Below the pieces are notes generated by a model. It ran no database searches and was not told the origin of the DNA. It saw only the letters and a program-made list of their open reading frames with translations. A stretch of 64,000 nucleotides of DNA from Echinometra lucunter (taxonomy: Eukaryota > Echinodermata > Echinoidea > Camarodonta > Echinometridae): contig CM057154.1 of NCBI GenBank assembly GCA_029962745.1, positions 28,149,769 through 28,213,768 on the forward strand, read 5' to 3'. Shown piece by piece: positions 52,778 through 64,000 of this stretch. Positions within the stretch are counted from its first letter, which is position 1. The number at the start of each line of letters is the position of its first letter. Position numbers and translations under genes: made by a program.

Positions 52778-52976
52778 TTTAAGAAAAAACTCAGTTTGTG
52801 AGTTGGAGGAATGCCTGGCAGGCGGTGATGTGTCAACGCCGTACTATTTTGGTCCAAGCGGTTGGAATCCCTCGCAAAAACACTCGTCCGCATTCTTAAC
52901 GCCGCGATTCCCCAACTGACCGATATCTTTTTTTGTAAGCTGGATGTCAAAGTGCGCGGGGGGGGGGGGGGGGGGG

Positions 52977-53030
<54 letters not shown>

Positions 53031-53642
53031 CTGAGCCTACAATAAATTTTTAACAGCTGAGAGGCTGATGGTCTGCGCGATTAGTATCTTTAAAGAGCCT
53101 TTTGGAGTTCTGAATTTTAATTTTTTTGAAAATTTTATGTAAAACAATTTTACAAAACGAATATTTTATTAGGAAATCACTTTTTTCTCTCTTTTTTTTT
53201 TTTTTTTTTTCAGAGAACGGCACTATTCCCCCGGTGGAATTCATCTTAGCTCTTAATTACACTAAATAATGATTACCCAATTTCAGTCTCATTTCGCTCC
53301 TGAACAAAAGCCAAGACGATAACTCTTCGGAAACAAAACATCACCAAGAAAATATTGATCCAATAAGCACAAAAAAATCCACTCAGTTGTATACCACACA
53401 CTCTTTATTGCCAATACGCTGCCCGACTTTAGAACCCAATTCAAATCTGAGAACAAAATATAAAAACAAAATATCTAAAACACGACCTGTGCGTGCAGCA
53501 ATGCCCCATGCGTGTTTAATCTTTACAATTTGAGCCCTATACGACATGACGATCACTGACAACAAATTTATTGAAAATTAATGATGGATTCTAAATGTAA
53601 CATTAATGGTTAGAAGAAGAAAGAGAAGATGGAGGAGGCGGG
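52778..53642. other. Sequence right of the gap, no supported gene
   Basis: Contains a G tract (about 52960-52979) joined to (GA)n (52980-53029), and a T tract near 53195. On the minus strand an AATAAA (complement of 53404-53409) could terminate the transcript that contains the exon at 56099-56289. No coding was recognised. Confidence 0.5.
53404..53409 (-). terminator. Candidate minus-strand polyadenylation signal
   Basis: AATAAA on the minus strand, about 2.7 kb beyond the stop codon at 56099. A closer signal may be used instead. Confidence 0.25.
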
Positions 53643-53815
53643 GAGGAGAAGAAGAAGAAGAAGAAGAAGAAGAAGAAGACGAAGAAGAAGAAGAAGAAGA
53701 AGAAGAAGAAGAAGAAGAAGAAGAAGAAGAAGAAGAAGAAGAAGAAGAAGAAGGAGGAGGAGGAGGAGGAGGAGGAGGAGGAGGAGGAGGAGGAGGAGGA
53801 GGAGAAGACGGAGAA
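53643..53815. repeat. (GAA)n/(GGA)n microsatellite
   Basis: About 110 bases of GAA followed by about 55 bases of GGA. Poly-Glu, poly-Arg, poly-Leu and poly-Ser open frames across it are artefacts. Confidence 0.95.
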
Positions 53816-55685
53816 AGAAAACAGAATAAAAATATTGGAAATCCACTCGTGAATCAGAATTTCTTTCAATGTTGCCATTGTAGAATGGAGCGCAGCTGAC
53901 ATTTTTAACGTCTGCCGGCCTCTCACGACCCCCTCAAAATGTTAACAAATTAGTCTTCCCATATGTAGCTAAACTGTCTGTAACGTGAGACATAATTACA
54001 GAATATAATTACATGCATTGCGTTTCTAGCGAAATTCAGATATGTGGCATGTCCGCAAATACGGAAATAAATAATGCGGATAACAAATATTATTCAAGAG
54101 TTCGTTGCTTTAACTCATAATCAATAAAGAACACAGCAGTTTTACTAAACATTTTTAGGAAATAATTGTTGATTCTAACAATCTTCAAAGCATCTAAAAC
54201 TAGTCTTGAAAAAAGACCTAGGATAAATTTAGGAAGTGCAGCAGATTAGTTTGTTGAACATATTGGCAATTCTACAGCTAAAATACTGTGTCAATGATAC
54301 AAGCAATACAGCTAAAGAAGATGTGAAATGATAACATGAATAAAATAATCTCAATATAAATACAAGTCTAAAAAGCATTAAACCATGCACGTAGAAATAG
54401 TATGTACACACGACAAAAGATAGCACCTTAAAATGCAACATTCTGAGTTATTACGACATAGTACAGCATTCAAACTCTTTCACATATAGTTTTTCATATT
54501 CTGCCATGCAGCTATTGTTCAAACATCATTATTACATCTGTCTGTTCCTATACAGAATCAATCGGTACACAGTTTTCTTTTAAAAATATTTTTAGTATAG
54601 GATTTGTAACTTGATACCCTTTAGATGGTTGCAAGTATAAAAGATTGAACAGGCTGTTATTTACACATTTGAATACAAAATAAACTGAGGTGTTGCCGAT
54701 TTGGTCCACGAAGTTGAACACTGATTTTCTGAATACTTTCTGGTGTTTTGTTAAACTAGAGGATGATATGAAACACATAAATGGTAATTCCCGTCTTCTA
54801 TAGGAGGCCGTATCATCTGAACTGACCTCTGGACAGACTTAGAATTTAAACAAAATAATTCCCTGTCCCCTGCTTTCTAAACAATGAAATGACCTTAAAT
54901 CTACAATGAAATTTATCACTGGATTAAAAAAGAAAAGAATCCTTTATGAGACAAATATTGGGGGTTTTTTTTCAAATCTGTAGAAGAAGTCATAATAAGG
55001 CTCGTTTGCATATTTTGACATTTGCAGCAGTGAGTTAATTTTTCAAAGTCATCAAAACTACCTCCACGTAAATCTTCTCTAATTAACCCTTTATCAGGGT
55101 CTTCAGAACATTGAAATACTAATAGGCCCTTGAGACGCCAATAATAGGGTCCACCGAAAAAAAATATCATGATTTATAATCATACTCACAGATCTTCTTG
55201 ACATACTGAAGCCTAGATACTTAAAATGGACAATACAAAGTCAATGTCAATTTCAAATAAAAAAAAAAAGACGGAAAAGAGAGCACCTCAAAACATACAG
55301 ACAAGTATGCCCAATATTACAGAACTCTGAAATATCCAAGACATCTATATCAAAGCCTTTCCTGTCATTTGGTACTTCTTATGCAATAAAAGGCTATATA
55401 AGTAACACATTCATGATCTTACGATTAAAATAAGTACAGTACCCGAGCGACAAATTCTTACAAGATAAAAAATAAAACGAATAGAAATACAGCCTATATG
55501 GAGTCGACATCATACGACTAGTTACGTCTAAAGGCGCATTCAGATATCTTGCGACACCCCCCCCCCACCCGCGGAAAACCGCCACCCCCTCCCCCGCACC
55601 AGGATAATGAGATGTGCATTATAACGCGTCACTTGAGCCCTATGGTTAACGCCCAAATATTGCGCTTTTTTTTTTTTTTAGCTAA
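53816..55685. other. AT-rich stretch, possible minus-strand 3' UTR
   Basis: No coding exon is supported. Short open frames on both strands lack codon bias. If the exon at 56099-56289 is terminal, much of this could be its 3' UTR. Confidence 0.4.
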
Positions 55686-55743
55686 CTTCCTAAACCCCAA
55701 ACAAAACAAACAACAAACGAACAAAAAAAGTGCCCTTAAAGGC

Positions 55744-55774
<31 letters not shown>

Positions 55775-55817
55775 GCTAACGTTATGAGAATTTGATGGTC
55801 CCCACCTTTTTCCCACC

Positions 55818-55873
<56 letters not shown>

Positions 55874-56037
55874 AATTGCCTCGGCGTTTGTTTTGTTTTG
55901 GTTTTGTTTGTTTTTTTAAAAATAATTTTCTACTGCCTCATATTCCGACGTCCTAAACCCCAAAACAAAATAAACAACAAATAAACAAAAAGTGAAGTGC
56001 CCTTAAGGGCGTTTTTTTGCGGGGGGGGGGGGGGGGG
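55686..56037. repeat. Direct repeat pair flanking (GA)n, with T and G tracts
   Basis: A ~70-bp block with CCTAAACCCCAAACAAAACA and GTGCCCTTAA at 55689-55760 recurs at about 55951-56020. Between the copies is (GA)n (55819-55868). Long T (55746-55773) and G (about 56020-56037) homopolymers follow the copies. Confidence 0.8.
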
Positions 56038-56098
56038 TTACCGAGGGGTTGCCGCTTCATATATGCGAACAAGCCTTTATGAAGACCCACTAGTTATA

Positions 56099-56289
56099 CT
56101 AGATGAATATATAATCTTCTCCCGTGTCACACCGGCAGTCCTCGTCGATGGATTGCCGGATCCAACGACCACGGCAGCCCTTGACATCGACGGCTGCGAA
56201 GCGGGTCTTTTCCTTGGCGATCCCTTCGCCGTGGCACCGCCCGTCCGTCCCGTAGGCGGGCCGGTTGCACTCCACGCAGACTGTCTTAG
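56099..56289 (-). CDS. Terminal exon of a cysteine-rich, probably secreted protein (cystine-knot-like end)
   Basis: On the minus strand a good acceptor (pyrimidine-rich tract, then CTTGCAG at the complement of 56290-56296) opens a frame of 62 residues to TAG (complement of 56099-56101), entered in phase 1. It begins KTVCVECNRPAYGTDGRCHG and ends with GCRG, then WIR and DEDCRC. Third positions are strongly G/C, like the clathrin exons and unlike the surroundings. Six Cys lie in 53 residues. The C-terminal GCRG-W-I-R-CxC pattern recalls the last segment of neurotrophin and noggin-type cystine knots, but spacing is shorter, so the family is unproven. It is the 3' end of a gene whose other exons lie at higher coordinates. 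Confidence 0.6.
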
Positions 56290-57114
56290 CTGCAAGTGAT
56301 GTAGACGATAAAGGAGATGAAGGAGAAAGAAAGAAAGAAAGTTACATTTTATTTTTGCATCCAGGGCATTAGGTCTGTTTATGAATGCATTTCACTTTAT
56401 GCATATAATTATCTAGAACCCTAGTTATAGCATGCTATCTATGGAATTGCATCCACTTTGCAAGCATAAGTTGTTATGTCGGGCAAGATCTGGCAAGCTA
56501 TAAAGTTGTGAAATTAAACTGAGCATGCAAGTGAAAGTATATCATTAGTACATGGGTTTTTTTTAACCGTTATGATGATGAATATATTTGTATTTCTTGT
56601 ATTTTATTCAAGGAACCTCATAGATACGTACATGCATATCAATATTCTCTTCCTGAAATATGTCCCGTAAGACCCTAAAAATTGTTTACACATTTTTGTT
56701 CATCCAAAGTCAAATATCATGATATGACCATTAATGATAGTATTGGTACCAGTAAGAATCACAAATCAATGGTCACACCATGAATCGACTATTCAGAAAA
56801 TAATAAAGTTCATCAGCCTTAGCTATGTTTCTAAGCCGGGGAGCAAGTTTTAAAAATAGACAAGCTCAAAATGAGATATAAACATACTTTTTATGGATAG
56901 CTCGATATATAGCTCCCGAAATCGAATGTTGCCATTCCCAATGTACTCGTAAAATTTTATGAGCCCTGGCAATGTAATAAATAGTCCTGAACAAGGTGAA
57001 AATGGATTTATGATCGAGGAGCAGACGCGAGAAACATTTAACAAAACACATTTGGTCTGCTGGTGACTATGCATCAAAAGCAGATGACTTGATAGCCTAC
57101 TTATTTCGGTTACA

Positions 57115-57266
57115 GTTCGTTATTCCGAAGGTTTGTTAGTCCGAAATTGAATAAGGTTCGTTAGTTCGTTAGTTATTTTCGGACTAACGAACCTTATTTC
57201 ATTTTCGGAATTACGAAACTTCAGAAAAACGAACCTTCGGAATAACGAACCTTCGGAATAACGAAC
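57115..57266. repeat. 152-bp imperfect palindrome of GTTCGTTATTCCGAAGG motifs
   Basis: The block opens GTTCGTTATTCCGAAGG and closes CCTTCGGAATAACGAAC, the exact inverse. TTCGGAATAACGAAC-like units recur within it, and a central TTAGTCCGAA/TTCGGACTAA pair completes the fold. It looks like a dispersed foldback or palindromic repeat. Confidence 0.8.
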
Positions 57267-57746
57267 ATCACCTCTTACTTCGTACCAGCGTTAAAGCTTA
57301 TACATTTTAAACCATTTTGTTATGACGTTGCTTGTTGCTTCACTTGATAGCAGGCCTGGATTCGAATGTCATTCATTTCAATTCAATTTAAATTTAAACA
57401 CATCTATTTCCAATTATTCAAATAAACAGCAAAAAAAAAAAAATAAATAAATAAAAAATAAAAAATTGACATTCTTGATATTGATAACAAAAATACCACA
57501 TATACAATCAACGTAATTACATAAATAATTGGAGGACACATCTCTAAAAGCAAAAGCTTGTGTCGAGGGTGCCCTAGGACTTAATATAATATATGTATAA
57601 TTATGAAAAAAAAAAAGTATTTTAAAAAAATGAAGAAAAAAAAGTGACAATAAAAAGGACTCACAATCACACACGCACAACACAAACACACACACATATC
57701 CGCGCACGCACACAAAAAAGAAGTCCTAAACCGCTGAACTTGAGAA

Positions 57747-57780
<34 letters not shown>

Positions 57781-58758
57781 GCGAAATCAAATTGAAAAAG
57801 AGTCGGTGGTGCAAAAGAAAAGGAGTATAACAGACAAAAGAAATTCAGGAAAAAAGGGAAAGATGAAATCCTAAGGAAGGTGGGGAAATATGTAATAAAA
57901 TGAAATTATTTATAGGATGAAGTAAGATGTTTCTTCATCCTTCTTGAGAAACTGGCAAGAGATGCAGATTATTTTATGGTATCTGGAATATCGTTCCATA
58001 ATGATAGAAAACATACTGTAGAACTTGATAGGAAACTAGAAGATTAAATACTACTATTCTACGACATAAAATATAGTGCATTCTCTGAACTTTTCAAATG
58101 ATGCGCAAAAGAATTATAAATAATATATATTTCTGGCACCAATTTTGGGGAAAACTTGTATGTCAAATAGAAGCGTCAATACACTATATCAATCATTCGT
58201 TTTGACGGTCGTTATCTGAGAATAGCGCGGTAAGCGAATCTTCTTCTGTCGTTCCCAAATTACATTTCATTTACATGAATATTACAAAAGCTATACCAGT
58301 GTTTAGGCCTACAAAGTAATTTCAACTCATCAATCATTCCCCGTCTTTTACAAAATGGAAGAAAATAATCTTTTGATCTCCAGGGAACAAGAGAGTCTTT
58401 CTTCATACTTCCATTAAGCGTTTATTGCAGTTAACCTATAATAGTCCTGATGTATGATTAACGAGCGCCCCTATTAGATTATCGAATCGTAAAATTGATG
58501 GAATAAACTTGAAATTGAGGTCGGGAAGAAAAAATGAATCCTCAAGGCACACACCTACGGAGATAGTGGGATGAGTTGATATTAGTTCTGCTAGAGATAA
58601 CCTCAAATGTTCAACTTTCAAAATTCAGGTTTATGATGGTAGCCATGCAACTAGCTGATATTTCGAGATTATAATATGATTTACGATTTCGTCACAAAAT
58701 AGCCCCTGTCTTTATCGAAGCTGCGTTTTAACATCGATTCGACATCCACTGATATCGT

Positions 58759-59093
58759 TTCCGGGGGTGAAGGGGGGGGGGGGGGGGGGGAGGTTCACAA
58801 AGACTAAGATTGACTCGAATCACTCTTAACTATGGCAGGCCATTCATGCCACTGTTTGCTTTCATTATCGATCTCTCAAGGGATGCGCAAATCATGGTCA
58901 CATATTTGAAGAATTTACTTTTTTTGTTTTCTTCATCAATTAAAAATTTTTAAAAATGGTCAATTCCGCAGATCTGTGACCATGATTTACAAATTCTTTG
59001 AGAGATCCATGGTGAAAGAAAACAGTGGCATGAGTGGCCAGCCATAGATAAGTGCGATTTGGGTCAATCTTAGTCTTTGTGAAACACCCCCAG
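58759..59093. mobile_element. Foldback element with ~110-bp arms
   Basis: TTCACAAAGACTAAGATTGA at 58795 is found inverted near 59061-59080. The arms (about 58793-58902 and 58976-59086) match through CATGCCACTGTTT and GATCTCTCAA to AAATCATGGTCACA. The outer ends GGGGGTG and CACCCCC are also inverse; a poly-G tract has expanded in the left arm. No coding is seen. Confidence 0.75.
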
Positions 59094-60860
59094 AAGCCTT
59101 ATATACTTTTGAAAATCCCCAAACGATACAGCTAGTAATCGGAATGCATGATAATGACTTAAAACCCCAAGTTCTGATGCAAACTTCGTCTAGACAGGGA
59201 AGTTGTATCAGATCGACAAAATAAAAAGAAAATCCATTATATCAAATGCAAACAAGCATGTGCATTATCATAGATGATTATACACAGTGATTAAATAATC
59301 AGATTGAATTTGTTTATGCAAATAACTTCGTCAACATAACAACACAACTAGAGAGCCATTGGTATACCAGTACGAAGAGTTATAGAGCAGGGAGTTCTCT
59401 GTTCGAACTCCCTGGTTAAAGTATTATTCACCTTCAAAAGAAGAGAGAGACAATGAATTGAAGGATAGCAAAGAGGGAAGGTAGAAAAAGGGAAATGCAA
59501 GCAGCAGGATAGACAAAGAAAGTTGGGGAAAGAGAAAGAGAGATCAAGAGAGAGATAGATCGAGGAGAAAGAGAGAGAGAGGGAGATGGAAAGGGGGTGG
59601 GGGGGGGGGGTCCCCATGTTTCATAATTATGAGTGTATCATTACGCTGTGTTGCAAACAATAGTGCATGATAACTCTCATTAACCTCACTTCCCGTTAAA
59701 CGTCACGATGTGTTACATCAATATAGAGATGACAATTCAACTCATTAACTCTTCTCATTTTACCTAATGACATCGCATCTAGAAATCATTGAGAGGGGGA
59801 AAGGAAGGTGTGCGGACATTATCATAATTATTGGTAAACCACAGTCACTGTCAAGGTCTAAAGGATGAAATAATAAGATTTGTTTGTGTTTTCTCGTGGA
59901 TACGCCTATTTGACTTTAGAGAACCAATCCCCTCCTCCTGCCCAAGAGAACTCTTCTCACGGATTAGAATTATTCTTAAGAAATAACACATGAAGAGCCC
60001 AGAGCAAACTCAAGTTTGGGTAGAACTGCTTGGGTTGGCATCCACACCTACCGAAATTATTTTATTTGTCAAATTCTTAATTTTTAAAGGATGTCGGAAA
60101 ACCTCTTTTTCGTTTTATTTCTTGAAAAACCTTACGATGAAACTCATGTTACATCTTTACCCAATGGAGTTCAATGGAGTTTTAAAAAAAGATGACTTTT
60201 ATCAGAGAAAGAACTTTCTTAAAATAACAACACATACAAAAAACAGAAAAGAAAGAAAGAAAGAAGGAGATAAACGGGACGGTGCTTTATCATTCTGACA
60301 CTTTTCATACCATCAGTAACTCGTAACTCCCCATTATACTCTCCATCATCACATTAAAAGCAATACTGCTCACTTGCTGAGTAATATAGAGAAGTACATT
60401 CACCTTCTAAACCACAAACATAACTATTTTGCCTTAAAGATAACTAAATAGGACGGGAAAGGATGTAGTGAGAGACCAGATGAAGAAAGAAGAAGAAGAA
60501 GGGGGGGGGGGCCCCTAACTCCCAAATCAAACAACAACAACAATAATAATAACAGCAACAAAACCAAATTCCTTCGCATTGTAACTCTTAAAGACACTGC
60601 ACAGATTCTATTTCGATAAATTCTTATCCAAAATTTCTCGAACTTTAATCAAGATTTTTTTAAAAATTACTTCACTCAGCGTGATCATAATAGAACGCTT
60701 TCTACAACTCACCCAAGTGCCAACATTCTGCTTATGGCTTTAATTGTATTCTTTCTTTGACTTTTAAAAAGACACAAAGACACATCTTAAATTCTGGTAA
60801 TTTTGTTATACCACACCATTAAACAATCTCTGAGCTTTAATTAGAGGCTTAAGTTTTAAC

Positions 60861-60969
60861 CAGGGGGTAATTCACACACCCCTGTATGCCTCCTTTCACG
60901 TGGACTCCCTGGTCTGGGATTCCGCGAGGCAGGGGGTACATGGGCTTGTGAATCATTGAAATATTCCAC
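60861..60969 (-). CDS. Candidate upstream exon with furin-type cleavage site (speculative)
   Basis: On the minus strand a TTTCTCCAG acceptor (ending at the complement of 60970) opens 36 codons starting VEYFNDSQAHVPPASR and containing RERRHTGVCE. It can end in phase 1 at a weak donor, CTG|GTTAAA, which is the phase needed by the exon at 56099-56289. An Arg-X-Arg-Arg site shortly before a first Cys is the layout of propeptide-processed growth factors. The donor is poor and the frame has no clear codon bias, so this is only a candidate. Confidence 0.25.
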
Positions 60970-62336
60970 CTGGAGAAATTAACAATAAATACGTGATGGA
61001 AACACCTCTACATGGGTGTAACAAAGATTCAGACACTAATTTAGAGTTGACATGCACTTTTTTTTAAAAGAGACGACCACAGGTGGTAGCTGTATCAACA
61101 ACGCCGTCAACATATGATAACGATAATGAATATTTATACAACATGAATTTGTGAAAATTATGAAACTGTGAAAATTATGAAATACCTGATATGTTTGATA
61201 TTATTTAAGAGAGATATGCACATAGATGGATTGATAGAGGAATGTAGAGACATGGGGTGAGAGAGAAAAGAAAGAGGGAGAGAGAGAGGAGAGAAGGGGC
61301 AGGGTACAGAGAGGGGGAAGGGGGCATCCATAGACCCCTCACCCCCATGCCTGAGCGGTATAATGAAAAACGCTTTGTACATTTTCAAGGGCATAACGAT
61401 AAAGGAGAATAAAATCCCTTGAATTTATCAACATCTCATGATATGCAATCTAATACCAAGAAAGAAAATTATAGAAGATATTGAGGTTATAATTATGAGA
61501 GTAGTCAACAATTTATGCTATTATACAAAGTACTAAGCATCTTCAGCATGCTCATCAAAATGACCCACTTCATAAAGTTCCTTGTAAATCAGTGATAATG
61601 ATAAGAAAAAACTGTGATATAAATCCAAAGCAAAGTCATCTTAATTTGTGAGGTTAAAAAAAAATTATATTAAACTTACTAATATCAGCTTTGGGATATC
61701 AACTAGAGGTGAGGTAAAGTTCAAGTCCTTTTCAAACCGCAAATCATATCATATTCATACCTCAGTTGACAGAAGCCAACCGCAAAATACTTGTCAAAAG
61801 ACCACAAACATTGTGATAATCTTGTGTTCATCTTTATTTTTGAAAAAAAAGAGAGAAAAAAAGTATTATTACCCCCTTCCTCCCTCGGGCCGACAAACAT
61901 AAATATGGCGATGTTCCAACTGATTACCCAACTAAAGAACGCCCCCTATCACTCCCTTTCACCAATATGATGATATGTCCTCTCCCCTCTCTCCCTTGGA
62001 AGTTGAATCCGGAATCAAACCTGTGTATTCCTGCTAAGTACAATCACTGACAAAAACCACAGAAGTACAAAAAAAAAAAGGGAAGATGAATGGCTCAATT
62101 TCACGCTCCTTCGCCTCTGGCTATATTTTTGAACCCCTCGTTTATGAAAAAAAAATAAAGGTTAAGCACTATGCTTTTCGGAAAACTTTAAAAGATATCT
62201 ATATTTCCCTGAATGGCTGAAGTAACAATAAGGTAGGAGAATGGGGTTTGAGTAAGAGGAAATCGGAGAGTGTAAGTTCAGACATTGAGTTCAGCTCTTG
62301 ATATCATCATCATCGGCGTAGCAGGAGTTCAGCCAA

Positions 62337-62337
<1 letters not shown>
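60970..62337. other. Non-coding stretch without recognised features
   Basis: AT-rich with GA-rich patches (61258-61320). No gene or clear element was recognised. Confidence 0.5.

Positions 62338-62419
<82 letters not shown>
62338..62419. repeat. Homopolymer of 82 G
   Basis: An uninterrupted G run between GCCAAC and CGGC. True length is uncertain because such tracts are poorly sequenced. The poly-Gly open frame across it is an artefact. Confidence 0.95.
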
Positions 62420-63896
62420 CGGCTATCATTAGGGGGCAAGGGCGTCACTATAGTTGACTTTAATGCTATAGGACCACGGCCATCAAAAGGAGGAGGGTGT
62501 TGGAGAAGATCGCTTCATCTTCTCTCCTTGTTGCCTCCCCTCTCCCCTTTTTTAGCTTGAGGAGGCAAGTGCCCTCCCCTTGTGCCCCCTTCAGCTTGGC
62601 CGCTGATCATCATCATCATTTAACATCAAGCTGGAGGCGAGGATTATACGTTTGAATGAAGTGTGCCTTATCCTTTGAAAATATGAAAACGTTTACCATA
62701 ATGAAGTCAAACGAGGGGAGATAAATCTTTGCTTGTAATGAGTTTGTTCGGGATTACTTGGCAACCTTGAAAATGACTCCATAACGGTAATTGATTCTTG
62801 ACAACGCAGATATCTTTTTACCAGCCGTTAAATTTTCCATTTAGATCATTGTTAATAAAATGCATGCTAGTGAACTACATTTAACATAAACTCTCAAGAA
62901 AAATTAATGATAGGGCATGGAGCAAAGAGTCACAAACGACAATGAAGCTTTAGTATTGTATTGATAAGGTTTCCGACAACCTTTTACACTTATTACTACA
63001 TTTTTCATTTCATTTCATTTCATTTATTTTAATTTCCAAACATGCATTATAACTGGACGTTACAATTGAATTGATATCTCGAAACCCAGCATATTATCAT
63101 TCTTGTACGAATTAGACCACATATAACATGTATAATCTATAGCTGACAGGAAAACTGTAGTCCTATCAGTTACGTATTTCAATATTTTATTGTTTTAGTT
63201 TGTCCCTTTCTAGGAGATATCATGGTAAGGAGATATAGGATACATTTGAATTGATGTTTCCTTAGTTTAAATGATAAACAGAATGTGCAAGAATAAGCTA
63301 ATCTTTGTTACTGTCATTATCTTAATCATCTCAAACACATTTTGGAATGACGTAGGCAGGAGACAGAAATTAGGAATAACTGGTCGTATTATATCACTTT
63401 CGTCGGGTGACCTTCATGAACGAGTATCCCCCTCCCCCTCCTGACTTCTGCCCTATTCCAGCCGCCGGTGTTGGAAGTGTTTCTAAGCTTATGATTAACA
63501 CTGATGAATTAGATGATAATAGTACTAGGTGTTCAAAAAATTCCAACTTTGTACAGGACTCAATGTGTGAGAAACTGAGAGACTGAGAGTGTACGTGTTC
63601 AATCCCCACTGCACTGACAATTGATATGATATCATATTCAAATCACCTCCAACAAAATTACATTATTCAGTTATTTGGGGCTAATTACAGATCAAAAGTG
63701 GGAATTAGAAGAAAAAAAAACCCCACCTGGTATAAAAGGTACAAAGCAGAAAATTAAAGAAGGGAGCACAGTCAATATAATTATAATCGGATAGGGGGAA
63801 CGACCGAGCCCCTATTGAAAAAAGAAGAACAAGAGTTATTACTTCATGTTTAGGGGGAGGGGTAATCACGGAATGATATACCCGGTATAGGTTTCT
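62420..63896. other. Non-coding stretch, right part of the window
   Basis: No gene is supported. A short (ATTTC)n run lies at 63006-63027. The minus-strand frame at 63394-63609 has no recognisable family. GATCATCATCATC flanks both sides of 62300-62620 (62302-62314 and 62605-62619), possibly a target duplication or simple repeat around a poly-G-bearing element. Confidence 0.4.
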
Positions 63897-64000
63897 AGCC
63901 AGTTGGTCTACTACCAGGTGGTCTATTTGCCAGATCGTCTAGCACCACCATGGCTAAACCCATTTTGTCTACTAGCAATTTAGTCAAGTGCCGTTTGGTC
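63897..64000. repeat. ~20-bp minisatellite of GGTCTACTACCAG-type units, running off the right edge
   Basis: Degenerate units CCAGTTGGTCTACTACCAGG, TGGTCTATTTGCCAGATCG, TTTGTCTACTAGCAATT and similar follow one another to the window edge. Confidence 0.7.

Larger units (their letters stand above)
56300..60860. other. Repeat-rich non-coding stretch, putative intron of the minus-strand gene
   Basis: No coding is supported. It includes a TTCG-type palindrome (57115-57266), A-rich and GA tracts (57430-57475, 57743-57780), a foldback element (58759-59093), a GA-rich block with a G tract (59440-59610) and a G tract at 60501-60511. A sequence near 59365-59405 has a B-box-like GTTCGAACTCC and may be a SINE fragment. 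Confidence 0.5.

Noticed and set aside
52216..52950. Frames spanning the N block
   Set aside because: Most residues are undetermined and the rest are GA-repeat encoded.
53603..53926. Charged or Leu/Phe-rich frames
   Set aside because: GAA/GGA microsatellite translated in several frames.
55997..56299. 100-codon plus-strand frame over the Cys-rich exon
   Set aside because: It is antisense to the minus-strand frame, which has the better splice site, G/C-ending codons and a Cys pattern. The plus frame starts in a poly-G tract.
62285..62560. Gly-rich 91-codon frame
   Set aside because: Caused by the 82-base G homopolymer.

Overview
The window is animal genomic DNA, most likely from an echinoderm and probably a sea urchin. 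That placement is an inference from the long intron-rich gene, the GC-rich third codon positions against AT-rich introns, and the invertebrate-style tRNA-derived SINEs, hAT remnants, ATT/GAT microsatellites and poly-G tracts. No species is claimed. A 500-base run of N (52278-52777) separates two sequence blocks, and their relative order and orientation cannot be checked from the sequence.

The dominant feature is one complete plus-strand gene for clathrin heavy chain, with 28 coding exons from the ATG at 7432 to the TAA at 49461. All exons join in phase and encode 1,688 residues. Residues 1-1609 match the vertebrate protein, as I remember it, without any length change. Only the last ~40 residues differ, forming a Gly/Met/Pro-rich tail that still ends in Tyr-Ser-Met. 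The introns total about 37 kb and hold most of the unusual material: a 1.27-kb foldback element (intron 1), a miRNA-like hairpin (intron 6), a 157-bp tandem array whose every unit carries four AGGTCA half-sites (intron 14), a ~0.9-kb GAT/GGT microsatellite right behind a splice donor (intron 15), a small TIR element with CCCTAA-like interior (intron 23), and a decayed copy of half of exon 26 (intron 26).

Left of clathrin (1-7431) lie the 5' coding end of an unidentified minus-strand gene that runs off the left edge, two head-to-head tRNA-derived SINEs with microsatellites, a hAT element nested in another hAT element (both with 8-bp target-site duplications), and a foldback MITE with TTAA ends. 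Clathrin is therefore divergently oriented to the left-edge gene.

Right of the gap (52778-64000) the sequence is repeat-rich. I can support one coding exon there: a minus-strand, cysteine-rich terminal exon (56099-56289) whose last Cys-x-Cys segment resembles secreted cystine-knot factors. A phase-compatible candidate upstream exon with a furin-type Arg-Glu-Arg-Arg site lies at 60861-60969. No bacterial-type operons, CRISPR arrays, rRNAs or intact transposase genes were seen.
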